A stretch of DNA of 64,000 nucleotides from Ahaetulla prasina (GCF_028640845.1 NC_080540.1:276969524-277033523); one strand, 5' to 3'. Counted from the first letter of the stretch, positions 1 to 12,054 are shown. Numbers and translations: made by a program. Notes: generated by a model from the letters alone, not told the origin.

Positions 1-2572
1 GGCCGCCAGGTGTTCATCAAAAGACAGCCGTCCGTCCAGGAGGACACCCAAGTTGCGAACCGCCTCCTTTGGGGCCACTAACTCGCCCCCAACAGTCAGC
101 TGCGGGTGCAGCTGACTGTACCGGGATGCCGGCATCCACAGCCACTCCGTCTTGGAAGGATTGAGCTTGAGTCTGTTTCTCCCCATCCAGACCCGTACAG
201 CTTCCAGGCACGGGACAGCACTTGACCGCTTCGTTGGGGTGGTCCGGGGTGGAAAAACAGCTGAGTATCATCAGCGTACAGATGATAACTCACCCGAAAC
301 CACTGATGACCTCACCCAGCGGCTTCATATAGATGTTGAACAGGGTGGGCGAGAGAATCGACCCTGAGGCACCCCACAAGTGAGGCGCCTCGGGGCGACC
401 TCTGCCCCCTGTCAACACCGTCTGCGACCGGTCAGAGAGATAGGAGGAGAACCACCGATAAGCGGTGCCCCCACTCCCAATCCCTCCAACCGGCGCAGCA
501 GGATACCATGGTCGATGGTATCGAAAGCCGCTGAGAGATCTAATAGGACCAAGGCAGAGGAGCAACCTGTCCCTGGCCCTCCAGAGGTCATCCACCAACG
601 CGACCAAAGCCGTCTCCGTGCTATAACCGGTCGGAAGCCGGACTGGAGCAGGTCCAGATAGACAGTTTCCTCCAGGTGCGGGGAGCTGCCATGCAACCAC
701 ACTCTCAACAACCTTCGCCACAAAGCGAAGGTTGGAACTGACGATAATTACTCAAAATAGCTGGGTCCAGGGAAGGCTTCTTGAGGAGAGGTCTCACCAC
801 CGCCTCCTTCAAGGCGGCGGGGAAAACCCCTTCCATCAAAGAAGCATTTATAATCCCCTGGAGCCAGCCTCGTGTCACTTCCTGAGCAGCCAGCACTAAC
901 CAGGAAGGCACGGGTCCAGTAAACATGTAGTTGCATGTAACCTCCCAGCAACCTGTCCATGTCCTCGGAGCCACAGAATCAAACTCATCCCAAATAACCT
1001 CAACAAGGCGTCTCTGTCGTCCCGGCTGTATCATCGCAATCTTGGTCCAAACTATCCCGAAGCTGAACGATTTTATCGTATAGATAACCGTTAAACTCCT
1101 CAGCTCGTCCCTGCAAGGGGTCATCCCGTCCCTCTTGATGAAGGAGGGAACGGGTCACCCGAAACAGGGCGGCCGGGCGGTTATCTGCCGATGCAATGAG
1201 GGTGGAAACGTAGAGACGCTTCGCCTCCCTCATTGCCACTAGGTAGGTCCTAGTAAAGGACCTCACTAGTGTCCGATCAGCCTCGGAACAGCTAGACCTC
1301 CAAACACTCTCTAGGCGTCTTCTCCGGCGTTTCATCTCTCTCAGCTCCTCGGAAAACCAGGGAGCCAATTGAGATCTACGCCGGGTCAGAGGCCGCAGCG
1401 CCGACACGGTCCAAAGCCCCAGCCGCAGCCCGTTCCCAGGCCGCAACCAGTTCTTCAGTCGTGCCGTGGGTAAGATCCTCAGGAAGCGGCCCAAGCTCCG
1501 TCAGGAACCTCTCCGGGTCCATCAGGCGCCTGGGACGGAACCAACGCATTGGCTCCGTCTCCCTGCGGTGGTGAGCGGCGGTCTGAAAGTCTAGGCGAAG
1601 AAGAAAATGATCTGACCATGACACCGGTTCTTTCACTAAATCTCCTAAATCCAGATCATTTACCCACTGACCAGAGATAAAAATCAAGTCTAGCGCCTCC
1701 CCCAATGTGTGTAGGGCCATCAGTTACTTGAATCAGGTCCAAGGCCGTCATGGAGGCCTGGAACTCCTGAACCACCGTCGGCGACAAGCCGGCAGATGGC
1801 AGGTTGAAATCCCCAAGACCAGTAGTCTGGGGATCTCCACCGCCACGCCAGCGCACCTCTAGCAGTTCAGGTAGGGCTGTAGTCACGCAGCAAGGAGCCA
1901 GGTACGTGATCAACAGCCCCATCTGATTCCGGTGGCCCCACTTCACAAGGAGGATTCACAGCCAGCTATCTGAGGAACAGTGGACTCCTCGGCTCCAGAC
2001 TTTCTTTAATCACAACCGCCACCCCCACCCCTACCTTGGGTCCTCGGCTGATGGAATGCACGGAAACCCGGAGGGCACAGTTCGACCAGGGTACACCCCT
2101 TCTGTGCCCAACCAGGTCTCCGTAATGCCCATAAGGTCCATGGACTCCCTCTGAATAAGATCACAAATCAGGGAGCCTTGTTAACCACGGACCGGGCATT
2201 GCAAAGCATCAGCCTAAGACCCAAGCTCTGAGGGTCTTGACCATCCGAGAGCAGTGAGGACTGGGGGCGGAGCACGTGATCGCTTTTAAACATCGAACAC
2301 GTGCTCCCAAAGAGCGATACGGCCCCCTGCCTCCGCCATATCTGCCCCTCCCACTCACCGTACAGATGGAATAATGTTCTCCGCTCTGTACAATCCCCTC
2401 CCGCCCCGTCTTCGGACCAAGTGAAATAGTGTCGTGAGCCCGCGTTGGGACTGGACATACCCTCCCCAACGGGTCACTCCCCCTACCCGACAATCCCCTC
2501 CCCCCCTTTAAAAGCCCCTTATTAAAAAACCTATTAAAAAACCCCCAGAGATTCTTCTTCGAGGCATGCCAC
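1..2572 (-). mobile_element. L2-clade LINE, endonuclease and reverse transcriptase region, cut by the window edge
   Basis: Reading the minus strand from about 2458 to 1 gives an apurinic-type endonuclease followed by reverse transcriptase. LMLCNARSVVNKAP (about 2170-2210) opens the endonuclease. LDLSAAFDTIDHGILL (about 500-560) is the catalytic-aspartate block. SGFRPVIARR around 630-660 is a frameshifted form of the SGFRPGYSTETA block seen in the 63-kb copy. At least six frame changes or stops break the reading frame, so it is dead. The DLSAAFDTIDH and YADDTQLF style is L2 rather than classic CR1. A copy of the same family at 61588-63063 has far fewer breaks. The element continues beyond base 1. 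Confidence 0.85.
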
Positions 2573-2574
2573 AT

Positions 2575-2633
2575 CATTTATGCAACTTTGAATGGTTACT
2601 AAATGGATGGTTATAAGTTGAGGACTACCTGTA
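2575..2633. mobile_element. Fragment of Tigger-like MITE
   Basis: Its end reads AAGTTGAGGACTACCTGTA. This matches the terminal inverted repeat of the Tigger-like MITE that recurs through this window (complete at 55247-55585). Only one end remains, next to the L2 LINE. Confidence 0.6.
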
Positions 2634-2744
2634 TTGAATACTTCACAATTGACAAAAAATGACTGGCACGTTTGAGACAGATACCTGAATTTTTCCTTCC
2701 CTTTCTTAATTTCCATAACAATATGGAGAAATCACAGTCTTAAC

Positions 2745-2992
2745 CAGGGTGAAATCCAGCAAGTTCTGACAGGTTCTTGAGAACCGGTAGCGGAAATTTT
2801 GAGTAGTTCAGAGAACCGGCAAATACTACCTCTGGCTGGCTCCAGAGCGGGGTGGGAATGGAGATTTTGCAATATCCTTCCCCTGCCACGCCCACCAAGC
2901 CACCCCCACCAAGCCATGCCCACCAAGCCACACTACCCCCACCAAACCATGCCCACAGAACCAGTAGTAAAAAAATTTGGATTTCACCACTG
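2745..2992 (-). mobile_element. hAT MITE family 1, copy A
   Basis: The left end is CAGGGTGAAATCC and the right end is GGATTTCACCACTG, so the termini are inverted repeats. The flanking octamers GTCTTAAC and GTTTTAAA agree at 6 of 8 positions, consistent with an old 8-bp hAT target duplication. The interior has the family landmarks: two ACCGG-type boxes, one copy of an internal unit ending in the ATCCTTCCCCTG motif, and a run of CACGCCCACCAAGCC-like repeats. Confidence 0.8.
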
Positions 2993-2999
2993 GTTTTAA

Positions 3000-3520
3000 A
3001 TGATTTGGTAATGCAGTACTTTAAGGTAATCCAGGATTTAAAAATAAGAATACCGTTTTTTAAAAACAGGCGAAATCTCACATATAGAATTTCATAAGAC
3101 CTCAGTGTTCTTGTCCAATATCTTATGAAATATTAGCAAAAACATAAATATTTCAGGCAAAAAAGCTCATTTCTACAATGATTGGTTGGGAGGATCTGAA
3201 ACATGTAGATTTTCAATTCTTGAGCTAATTATGAATTGTATAGTGTTATATAAAATCTCAGAATTAGTTCAAGGAGTAATATATTATTTATGGAGTAGAG
3301 CAAAAAAATAATAAGCAAGGCATCTACTAATTATTTGAAATAAACGAAGGCCTAAGAAAAGCTTCTGCTAATTGTTTGAAATGAATTAAATTTCATTAAT
3401 TTGTACTCTGCCTTTCAGCTTATGAAACCATCAAGGTGACCTATAAAAATGAATGCATAACATAAAACATAATAGTAAAATCAATGCAAGGTAAATCAGA
3501 ATTAAACTAAAGTATACTTC
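3000..3520. other. AT-rich intronic sequence, nothing recognised
   Basis: I see no long open frame, no tandem repeat and no known element end in this stretch. Confidence 0.5.
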
Positions 3521-3522
3521 AA

Positions 3523-3730
3523 ATGGAAAAATATGGCATAATTCACTTAATCCTCCAAGGAAAGTTTGAAGGCAAACAAGGTCCGGGCAGAAGAAGAACA
3601 TCATGGCTTCAAAATCTAAGGGACTGGTTTGGACAAAACTCAGCAGTGCTTTTTTGTGTAGCTGTTGATAAAAATAGGATCGCCAACATGATCGTCAACA
3701 TCCAATGAAGGATATGGCACAAGAAGAAGT
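3523..3730 (+). mobile_element. 3' end of a LINE (RTE- or R4-like ORF2 C-terminus)
   Basis: The translation contains LQGKFEGKQGPGRRRTSW followed by LQNLRDWFG and ends near a GAAGAAG-type tail. A GKxEGxxGxGRRRxSWLxNLRxW block is typical of the extreme C-terminus of several RTE- or R4-type retrotransposon polyproteins. Only about 60 codons remain. The clade is uncertain. Confidence 0.5.
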
Positions 3731-4221
3731 ATTTCAAATCATTTAACAGTTCAAAGCTTGGGAAAGCAACAAAGGTTCTTTTTTTTTCTTTTGCCATTTT
3801 TGTAATTATTGGAGAATGGTAGCCAAGGTTGGTTTTCTGGCCAAAGCATTTCATGGCTTCAAAGCAACCCAGGAGAAGACACTTTCCTATACACCAAATA
3901 GCCAAGCATCCGACTTCTAAATACCTCTCCTACTGATCTGCATCATCAAAGAAGTTCACCATGGGAGACACATTATCTTACATAGTCAGGCCAAAACAAC
4001 ACTAACATTCTGAGTTGTGTCTGCTAAGTAAGTTAGCCAGTGCAAATGTTTCAGAGGCCTCCTATGATCCCTATACTTTAAATTGGTTAGTCAACTTCAT
4101 TCAAGTGAAACTGGAGTCCTAAGACAAGGATCATTGTCGATGATCTTACCTAAAGATGGAATACTTGAGAATTGCCTATATAAAAATCTTAATCTAAAGC
4201 ATTAGAAATAACTGTATTGAA
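3731..4221. other. Intronic sequence, nothing recognised
   Basis: No repeat end, RNA gene or coding potential is evident. Confidence 0.45.
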
Positions 4222-4955
4222 ACAATTTATTTATTTATTTGTTTGTTTGTTTGTTTGTTTGTTTGTCAAACATATACAAGGTAGTAAGTATAAGTACGAA
4301 CATAAACATGAATAAAGGTAGTAAATACAGATTAATGGGGATAGTAAGACAGGGATGGTAGGCTGGTGCGCTTATGCACGTCCCCTTTATGGATCTCTTA
4401 GGAATGGGGTGAGGTCCATGGTAGACAGTTTAAGGCTGAAGCTGTGAGGGTTTGACGATGTAACAACAGAGTCAGGTAGAGCATTCCAGGTGTTGACCAC
4501 TCTTGCTGAAATCGTATTTTCTGCAATCGAGTTCGGAGTGGTTTACCTTGAGTTTATATTGATTGTTTGCCCATGTATTATTGAAATTGAAGCTGAAGAA
4601 GTCGTTGATAGGTAAGACGTTGTAGCAGACAATCTTGTGTTTAGATGCTTAGATCAGGCTGCAGGCGGTGCAATTCCAGATTGTCCAAGCCCAAAATTTC
4701 AAGCCTGGTGGCATAAGGGATTCTACTGTGGGTAGAGGAGTGGAGTACTCATCTCATGAAATATCTCTGTACCCACTCAATCATGATAATGTCTGATATA
4801 CAGTGTGGATTCCAGGCAGACAAGCTGTATTCAAGAATTGGTCTGGCAAAGGTTTTGTATGCTCTAGTTAACAATTCAATGTTACTGGAGAAGAAGCTTC
4901 ACAAAATAAGGTTAACAATTCTTAAAGCCTTTTTGGCAATGCTGTTTCAGTTACA
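4222..4955 (-). mobile_element. LINE-B (CR1/L2-group LINE), 5'-truncated 3' end
   Basis: On the plus strand it begins with ATTT/GTTT tetramers (4227-4265), which are the reverse complement of the AAAC/AAAT poly tail. It then matches the 3' region of the + strand element at 14925-16435 through the GCGCTTATGCACG and CCTTAGGAATGGGGTGAGG-type landmarks. The minus strand encodes decayed C-terminal reverse transcriptase sequence related to that element. Confidence 0.75.
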
Positions 4956-5135
4956 ATGCAGTAAACCATGGCTTGCCTGACCGACTCAAGGTCGACTCAG
5001 CCTTCCATCCTTCTAGGGTTGGTAAAATGAGGACCCAGATTGTTGAGGGCCATATGGTGACTCTATAAACCGCTTAGAGAGGGCTATAAAGCACTATATA
5101 TAGTGGTATATAAATCTAAGTGCTATTGCTTAATT
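4955..5135. mobile_element. SINE 3' half (snake/Sauria-type candidate)
   Basis: The sequence includes CGACTCAGCCTTCCATCCTT, a GTAAAATGAGGACCCAGATT block, AAACCGCTTAGAGAGGGCT and a tail resembling TCTAAGTGCTATTGCTT. This is the common 3' part of a squamate SINE. The tRNA-like head is missing. The family is named from memory. Confidence 0.5.
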
Positions 5136-5146
5136 ATTTTTAAGCA

Positions 5147-5168
5147 ATTAATTAATTAATTAATTAAA
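5147..5168. repeat. (TTAA)n / ATTAATTAA microsatellite
   Basis: A short self-complementary TTAA tract of about 22 bp follows the SINE tail. Confidence 0.8.
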
Positions 5169-5189
5169 TTCCATAATTTGTTGCATAAA

Positions 5190-5522
5190 ATGCAGTTGGC
5201 TGAATTCATAGCAGTCTTTCAATGGTTGAAGGCCTGTCACAGGAAAAAGGGCATTGATTTATTATATGAAGAACCTGAAGCAGGTGGAAGTTGATCAGAG
5301 AGAGATTCAAATTGGAAATAAGGAGGAATTTCCTGATATTAAGAACATTAGTCAGTGGAACAGCTTGCCTCCTGGAGTTGTGGATGTTCCATTGCTGGAG
5401 GTTTCCAAGAAAAGATTGGACATCCATTTGTCGAGGCTGGTATAAGGACTCCTGCCTTGGGCAAAGGGTTGGACAAGATGATCTCCAAGGTCCCTTCCAG
5501 CCCTACGATTCTATGATTCTAC
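5190..5522 (+). mobile_element. CR1 LINE 3' end
   Basis: It encodes the remnant IQIGNKEEFPDIKNISQWNS then LPPGVVDVPLLEVSKKRLD, the conserved CR1 ORF2 C-terminus. The typical 3' end follows (ATGATCTCCAAGGTCCCTTC, then TCTATGATTCTA). It is 5'-truncated and diverged. Confidence 0.8.
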
Positions 5523-6460
5523 AAACTGTAATGAATGGTGTAAGAGCATACAACTATGTACAAAAAGAATATTTTGGCTTAGCTTACTATGTGAATCTCA
5601 TCACTGTCTTGCTGGATTATATACAGTGTTTATCACAGAAATGGAGAACCTGTGGCACTGTACATTACTATACAAGGAAGCCTTGAAAAATCTACATTTC
5701 CATGAGACTGGTAAGCAGAAGAATGGAATTCAAAAGAATACTGTGATAGGTAGCCAGGTGCTGCTAAAACTCATTGCCCGCTTAAGAATCTGTAGACTTC
5801 AAGTTTGAACAAGGCTTCTTGTCAAGGCCAGAAATTGGCTAAAGATATTTCATAAGTTGCTTGGCTAAAATTATATCATAGTCAAGAAACTACTCACATA
5901 TATTTAGGGCATTTTAGCTTTGGGTACAGCTTTAATAATAGCAAAGGATGGGCAAGCCAATTAATGCCAATTTGTATAAAGCCAAAAAGCTAGCATACTG
6001 TGCATCAATTTGTCATAAGTATCTTATCCATGCAGACTTTCCATTAAACACACACATGCACATGCTACTACAGATAGAATATCAACCACAAATATACACA
6101 GGCCATCATAATCCCTCCCATTGTTATGTCAGCCGTAATGTAAGCAGGCATGTTACTAAAATAATCTTCCAACTTTGCTTCACTGCATTCGTGTCTCACA
6201 TACAGAGTTGCTGATATGATATCTCCAGAGCTGGCTGTTCTGGTCTCATTTTTTTCTTCTAATGAAAAACAAATAATATAAGGGCTCATTGAAGTTTCCA
6301 GAGGCTAAGCCCATTCAAATGAAACCAAAGCGCTGTTTAATTTTTTTTCCCCATGGAAAGAAATTTTACACAGTTTTATTTCAAGCAACAGCATGAAATC
6401 CAATAACTTCCTTATTGTTCTGTTTGGTTTTTGTTGTTTCTTTAAGAGCTGTTAGTTTTG
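5523..6460. other. Intronic sequence, nothing recognised
   Basis: Short frames of up to 88 codons occur but show no known family, and I see no repeat boundary. Confidence 0.45.
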
Positions 6461-6462
6461 TG

Positions 6463-7465
6463 GTTGAGTAGTCTTCAACTTACAACCTACAGTTGAGCTC
6501 AAAAATTCTGTTGCAAAGTGAGAAAGTTCTTAAGTGAGTTTAACCCCATTTTATGATTTTTCTTGCCACAGTTGTTAAGTGAATCACTGCAGCTGTTAAG
6601 TTAGTAACACGTTTGTCAAGTGAACCTGGCTTCCCCATTGACTTTGAATTGTCAGAAGGATGCAAAAGGTAATCACAAGATTCTGGGTCACTGTAACAAC
6701 CATCATAAATATGAATCACTTGCCAATTGTCTGAATTTTGATTAAATGACTATGAGGCTGCTGCAACAGTCATAAGTGGGAACAATGGTCATAAGTTTAG
6801 AATTTAGAATAACAGAGTTCAAAGGGACCTTGGAGGTCTTCTAGTCCAACCCCCTCCTTAGGCAGGAAACCCTTCACCACTTCAGACAAATGGTTATCCA
6901 ACATCTTCTTAAAAACTTCCAGTGTTGGAGCATTTACAACCTGGAGGCAAGTTGTGCCACTGATTAATTGTTCTAATTTTCAGGAAATTTCTCCTTAGTT
7001 CTAAGTTGCTTCTCTTCTTGATTCGTTTCCATCCATTGCTTCTTCTCCTGCCCTCAGGTGCTTTGGAGAATAATTTGACTCCCTCTTCTTTGTGGCAGTC
7101 CCTGAGATATTGGAACATTGCTATCATGTCACCCCTAGTCCTTCTTTTTATTAAACTAGACATACCCAGTTTCTGCAACCGTTCTTCATATGTTTTAGCC
7201 TTTAGTCCCCTAATTATCTTGTTGCTCTTCTCTGCACTCTTTCTAGAGTCTGCACGTCTTTTTTACATCGTGGCAACCAAAATTGACTGCTGTATTCAAA
7301 GTGTGGCTTTACCAAGGCATTATAAAGTGGTATTAACACTTCACATGATCTTGATTCTATCCCTCCATTTATGCAGCCTAGGACTGTGTTGGCTTTTTCC
7401 CCCCTGTGTCATTATAACTTTGAGCGGTCACTAAGCAAACTGTTGTAAATTGAGGGCTATCTGTA
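6463..7465. mobile_element. Tigger-like MITE split by a CR1 insertion
   Basis: The left half (about 6463-6799) carries GTAGTCTTCAACTTAC and repeated GTTAAGTGA motifs. The right half (about 7413-7465) ends in TTGAGGGCTATCTGTA. Together they make one diverged copy of the Tigger-like MITE. The 613 bp between them is a CR1 LINE end. Confidence 0.7.
6800..7412 (-). mobile_element. CR1 LINE 3' end inserted in a Tigger-like MITE
   Basis: On the minus strand it reads through LELRRNFLKIRTINQWHNLP then PGCKCSNTGSF, the CR1 C-terminal block. It ends in the AGGTCCCTTTGAACTCTGTT-type CR1 3' terminus near 6800. It covers more of the CR1 C-terminal region than the other CR1 copies in the window. Confidence 0.8.
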
Positions 7466-7999
7466 TGTTATTGTCTTTATTGTATTGGACAAGTCAATGA
7501 CAGTGATAATCTTGCCAATACAGACAGACAGATATCTTGATGCTTGGACTGAAATCTATAGCGCCGTTATTGTAACATGCTCTTCTCCAATCTCTTTGAT
7601 TGACCTGGTAGAGTAATGAAGATGTATACCAATGGATGGATTTAAAATGATCAAAGGATCATTCAGTAGACTTTGACCCATGGTGATATTTAAAAATGGT
7701 AGAGTTGTTGAAACAAGAGTTCTGGTAGCTAAGCAACTGTCATGTAGAATATATTGCTGCTTGATAAAGTGGCTTTAAGGAGTGAAGCAAAACTGATTGG
7801 GAAGAGCAATTTAGAGCCTTGGAGATCTGCCAGGTCAATTCTTTTGTTTACAAGCCTTGGAGCTTAATCCAAGACAGAGGCCTTGCCTTCCATCCCTGTA
7901 AAACAATTACAGTAATGTATAGTGTAAACTGTAAAGCTTTAACTATCCAAAACAACATAAACTGGAAACCTCCAATGTGAGTTCAAAGTGGACCCTTGA
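7466..7999. other. Intronic sequence, nothing recognised
   Basis: No repeat terminus or coding signal was seen. Confidence 0.45.
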
Positions 8000-8352
8000 T
8001 ATGGATCGTCCTCAATTTACAAGAGTTCATTTACTGACAGTTCAAAGTTACAACAGCACTGGTAAAAGTGACTTATGATCATTTTTCAGTTATGACCCTT
8101 GTGGCATCCCTATGAGCATGTGATCAAAATTCCAATGCCTAGCAACTGATCCATATTTATGACACTTGCAGTGTGCCAAAGTCATGTGATCGGCTTTTGC
8201 AAGCTTTTGATAAGCAGTCAATGGGGAAGCCAGATTCACTTAACAACTGTGGCAAGAAATATAATAAAAGGGGGCAAAAGTCACTTAAAAATCTCTCTCT
8301 TAACAACACAAATGTTGTGCTCAATTGTGGTCATAATTTGAGGACTACATGC
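8000..8352. mobile_element. Tigger-like MITE
   Basis: It runs from GATCGTCCTCAATTTACAAG to TCATAATTTGAGGACTACAT, with the internal phrases TCACTTAACAACTGTGGCAA and CATGTGATC shared by the other copies. The termini are decayed. Confidence 0.65.
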
Positions 8353-8776
8353 ATGGGATTTCCTGTGGAGGTAATGGTGGGAGTTGTACTTATTTTCACT
8401 AGTTGACTAATCACTAATCAACGCTGGATACTGAGAGAACATTTTGCATTGTGTGGCAAAGGAAACACCTGAAGTGTCTGATATAGATAGAATAGAATAG
8501 AATAGAATTTTATTGGCCAAGTGTGATTGGACACACAAGGAATTTGTCTTGGTGCATATGCTCTCAGTGTACATAAAAGAAAAGATACGTACATCAAGGT
8601 ACAACATTTACAACACAATTGATGGTCAATATATCAATATAAATCATAAGGATTGCCAGCAACAAGTTATAGTCATACAGTCATAAGTGGAAAGAGATTG
8701 GTGATGGGAACTATGAAACGATTAATAGTAGTGCAGATTCAGTAAATAGTTTGACAGTGTTGAGGGAATTATTTGT

Positions 8777-11700
8777 TTAGCAGAGTGATGGCCTTCGGAA
8801 AAATCTGTTCTTGTGTCTAGTTGTTCTGGTGTGCAGTGCTCTATAGCGTCGTTTTGAGGGTAGGAGTTGAAACAGTTTATGTCCAGGATGCGAGGGGTCT
8901 GTAAATATTTTCACGGCCCTCTTCTTGATTCGTGCAGTATACAGGTCCTCAATGGAAGGCAAGTTGGTAGCAATTATTTTTTCTGCAGTTCTAATTATCC
9001 TCTGAAGTCTGTGTTTTCTTGTTGGGTTGCAGAACCGAACCAGACAGTTATAGAGGTGCAAATGACAGACTCAATAATTCCTCTGTAGAACTGGATCAGC
9101 AGCTCCTTGGGCAGTTTGAGCTTACTGAGTTGGCGCAGAAAGAACATTCTTTGTTGTCCTTTTTTAATGATGTTTTGATGTTAGCTGTCCATTTGAGATC
9201 TTGCGATATGATAGAACCTAGAAATTTAAAGGTTTCTACTGTTGATACTGTGTTGTCTAGTATTGTGAGAGGTGGAAGTATGGAAGGTTTCTCCTAAAGT
9301 CTACCACCATTTCTACGGTTTTGAGTGTGTTCAGTTCCAGATTGTTTTGGTTGCACCACAAGGCTAGTCGTTCGACCTCTCATCTATATGCGGATTCGTC
9401 ATTGTCTCGAATGAGACCAATCACTGTTGTGTCATCTGCGAACTTCAGTAGCTTAACAGATGGATCATTGGAGATGCAGTCATTGGTATACAGAGAGAAG
9501 TGGGGAGAGCACACAGCCTTGGGGGGGCCCTGTGCTAATTGTACAGGTATTTGATGTGATCTTGCTTAGCTTCACCTGCTGCTTCCTGTTTGTTAGGAAG
9601 CTTGTGATCCACTTACAAGTCTGTTCCGGTACCTGTAGCTGGTTTAGCTTAGTTAGAAGAATGTCTGGAATGATGGTATTGAATGCTGAACTAAAGTCTA
9701 CAAAAAGGACCCTTGCATAGGTCTTTGGAGACTCAAGATGTTGTAGGATGTAGTGCAGAGCCATATTAACAGCATCATCTGTTGATCTATTTGCTCGGTA
9801 TGCAAATTGCAAGGGGTCTAACAGCGGATCCGTGATGGTTTTCAGGTAGGAAAGCACTAGCCTTTCAAAGGTTTTCATGACTACAGATGTTAAAGCAACT
9901 GGTCTGTAGTCATTCAGTTCCTTGATGGTGGGCTTCTTTGGCACTGGGATGATGGTAGAGCGTTTGAAGCAAGAAGGAACATAACACATCTCTAGTGATT
10001 TATTGAAAATATGGGTGAAGATGGGGGCCAATTGGTCAGCACAGACTTTTAAGCAAGAAGGAGTTATCTTGTCTGGGCCTGGAGCTTTTCCTGGCTTTTG
10101 TCTGTGAAATAGGTCCTGCACTTCCTTTTCTGTGATCACTAGGGTTGTGAACCCAATGAAATGGGGTCAGTTGTAGGAGGCTTGGCTGTTGTTGGTGTGT
10201 CTGAGATGGGGTTGTGGAGATAGGTGGCTGTAGTTTCCTTTCAAACCTGCAGTAAAAGTCATTCTGGCCATCTGCCAGTTGTTGATTACCTTCAGCCTGC
10301 GTAGGATGTGTGCCATAGCCTGAGATATTTTCAAGAGTTTTCCACTTGTTTGCTGGTTCATTTGCTGAAAACTGATTCTTTAGCTTTTCAGAGTAGCTTC
10401 TTTTGCTGCTCTGATCTCCTTGTTAGTGCATTTCTGGCCTGATTGTACAGCATTTTATCACCTTTTCTGTAGGCTTCCTCTTTGGAATGTCGTAGCTGCT
10501 TAAGTTTAGGTGTAAACCAAGGTTTGTTGTTACTGTATATTCGCAAGTTCCTTGTAGGTACACATAGATCTTCACAGAAGCTGACATATGATGTTACAGT
10601 ATCTGTGAGTTCATCCAGGTCTGCAGAGGTATCTTTAAAAATATTCCAATCAGTGCAGTCAAAACATGCCTGTAGCTTTAATTTTGATTCCTCCGTCCAG
10701 GTCTTCACTGATTTAATTATTGGTTTTGTGGCTTTAAGTCTTTGCCTGTAAGCAGGTACAAGGTGAATCATGCAATGATCAGAGTGTCCTACAGCTGCAC
10801 GTGGTAAAGACCGATAAGCATCTTTTAGTGTTGTGTAGCAATGGTCTAGAGTATTCTTGCCTCTGGTGGGACAATTGACATGCTGAAAGTATTTTGGTAG
10901 CTCTTTCCTTAAGTTTGCCTTGTTTAGATCTCCCAAAACAATGGCCAGTGAATCAGGGTGTTTGGCTTCAGCCTCCATGATTTGGTCAGCTAGAGTTCGT
11001 AATGCCTTGTTTACACAGGCTTGTGGTGGGACATAAACAGCAATTAGAAGAAATGAGGAAAATTCATGAGGCAAATAGTAAGGTTTGCAGTTGATAATTA
11101 AAGTCTCTAAATTGTTGTCACAGAATTTGTAAATTATTTTAAAAACTTGACACCAGTTTCTATTAATATATAGGCATAAGCCTCCTCCTTTCTTTTTACC
11201 AGATGTTTCTGGAATCCTGTCTGATCGTTCAATCTGAAACCCTGGAATGTTCAGGCTGCTATTTTCAATTGATTCATTTAACCAGGTTTCAGAGAAGCAT
11301 AGGACTGCTGAATTGCAAAAATCAGAATAGTATTTGTTTAAGAGGAGTATTTCATCCATCTTATTTGCAAGTGAGCGTATATTTGTTAGGAAAATTGAAG
11401 GCAGAGGAGTTTTAATGCGATTTCTTAGCCTGATTAAGATCCCAGATCGTTTACCTCTCTTCTTTCTCTTCCATTGTTTGGTTTTTTTAGTAGTCCATGG
11501 CTCCGTGGGAATTGCCTCCTCCTGTGTTAGAATCTCCTCCGTGTTTGTAAAGACAGGCGGGGGTGAGATCAAAGAAAGCTGCTCCTTAAAGAAATGTTCC
11601 TTAATTTTTAGCAGATGGTCTCGTGAGTAGGAAATCCGTAGTGAGTCACAGAGAACAATTAGAAATAAAGAAACAATTAGAGAGCATTTCACCGAGGCAG

Positions 11701-12019
11701 CCTTCGTCAGCGCCATCTTGGCTAATAAAGAAAAGATACCTTCTTTATCTTTAAAGGCTGCAAGGGGAGAGCTCAGGGATCGTGGGAATAGAGAAGAGCT
11801 CAGGGATTTTGGCAAAAGATCTCTTTCCCTGCCTTTCCCCAAACCAGCAGCCTGCCTTTCGAGGGGAGAGCTCAGGGATTGTGGAAAAAGAGCTCTTTCC
11901 GTGTCTTTCCCCAATCCAGCAGACTGCCTTGAGAGGGGAGAGCTAAAAGATCGTAGCAAAACAGCTCTTTCCCTGCCTTTCCCCAACCCAGCAGCCTGCT
12001 TCTTGGTTGCAAGAAGCAA
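8777..12019 (-). pseudogene. Broken ORF2 of the Snake1-type LINE (endonuclease plus reverse transcriptase)
   Basis: From 12019 an open frame runs 543 codons to 10388. A methionine at about 11716 (MALTKAASVKCSLIVSLFLI) probably begins the real protein; upstream codons are repeats. Endonuclease motifs follow: LTNIRSLANKMDE, FSETWLNES, VLGDLNKANL and VGHSDHCMIH, with the catalytic SDH present. After a gap of changed frame, 10139-9480 gives reverse transcriptase: KPGKAPGPDKI, YRPVALTSVVMK, LFVDFSSAFNTI and GPPQGCVLSPLL. FADDTTVIG, the catalytic block, survives in another frame at about 9420-9447. TRTTRHKN near 8800 is the C-terminal end. All catalytic blocks are still readable, so decay is moderate. 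Confidence 0.85.
11762..12007. repeat. Tandem 72-bp repeats at the 5' end of the Snake1-type LINE
   Basis: Three units (about 11792-11862, 11863-11934, 11935-12007) plus a partial one share GGGAGAGCTCAGGGAT, CTCTTTCCCTGCCTTTCCCC and CCAGCAGCCTGCCTT. The period is 72 bp, a multiple of three, so the minus strand stays open and reads QAAGLGKGRERAVLLRSFSS-like repeats of 24 residues. Confidence 0.85.
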
Positions 12020-12054
12020 TTGAAATCAGAGGATGGTCTCATCAAGCTTGAGAC

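Larger units (their letters stand above)
8485..12054 (-). mobile_element. Snake1 / CR1-L3-type LINE, nearly full length
   Basis: The 3' end (plus-strand left) is an AATAG pentamer array at 8485-8510 followed by TTTTATTGGCCAAGTGTGAT. Endonuclease, reverse transcriptase and C-terminal regions are all present in order on the minus strand. The 5' end lies near 12054 after three 72-bp tandem repeats. An AATAG-tailed CR1-L3 LINE is a hallmark of advanced snakes (the 'microsatellite-seeding' LINE). Frameshifts separate the coding pieces at about 10388-10140, 9480 and 9061, so the copy is inactive. Truncated relatives lie at 14745, 17118, 24572 and 56768. Confidence 0.85.
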
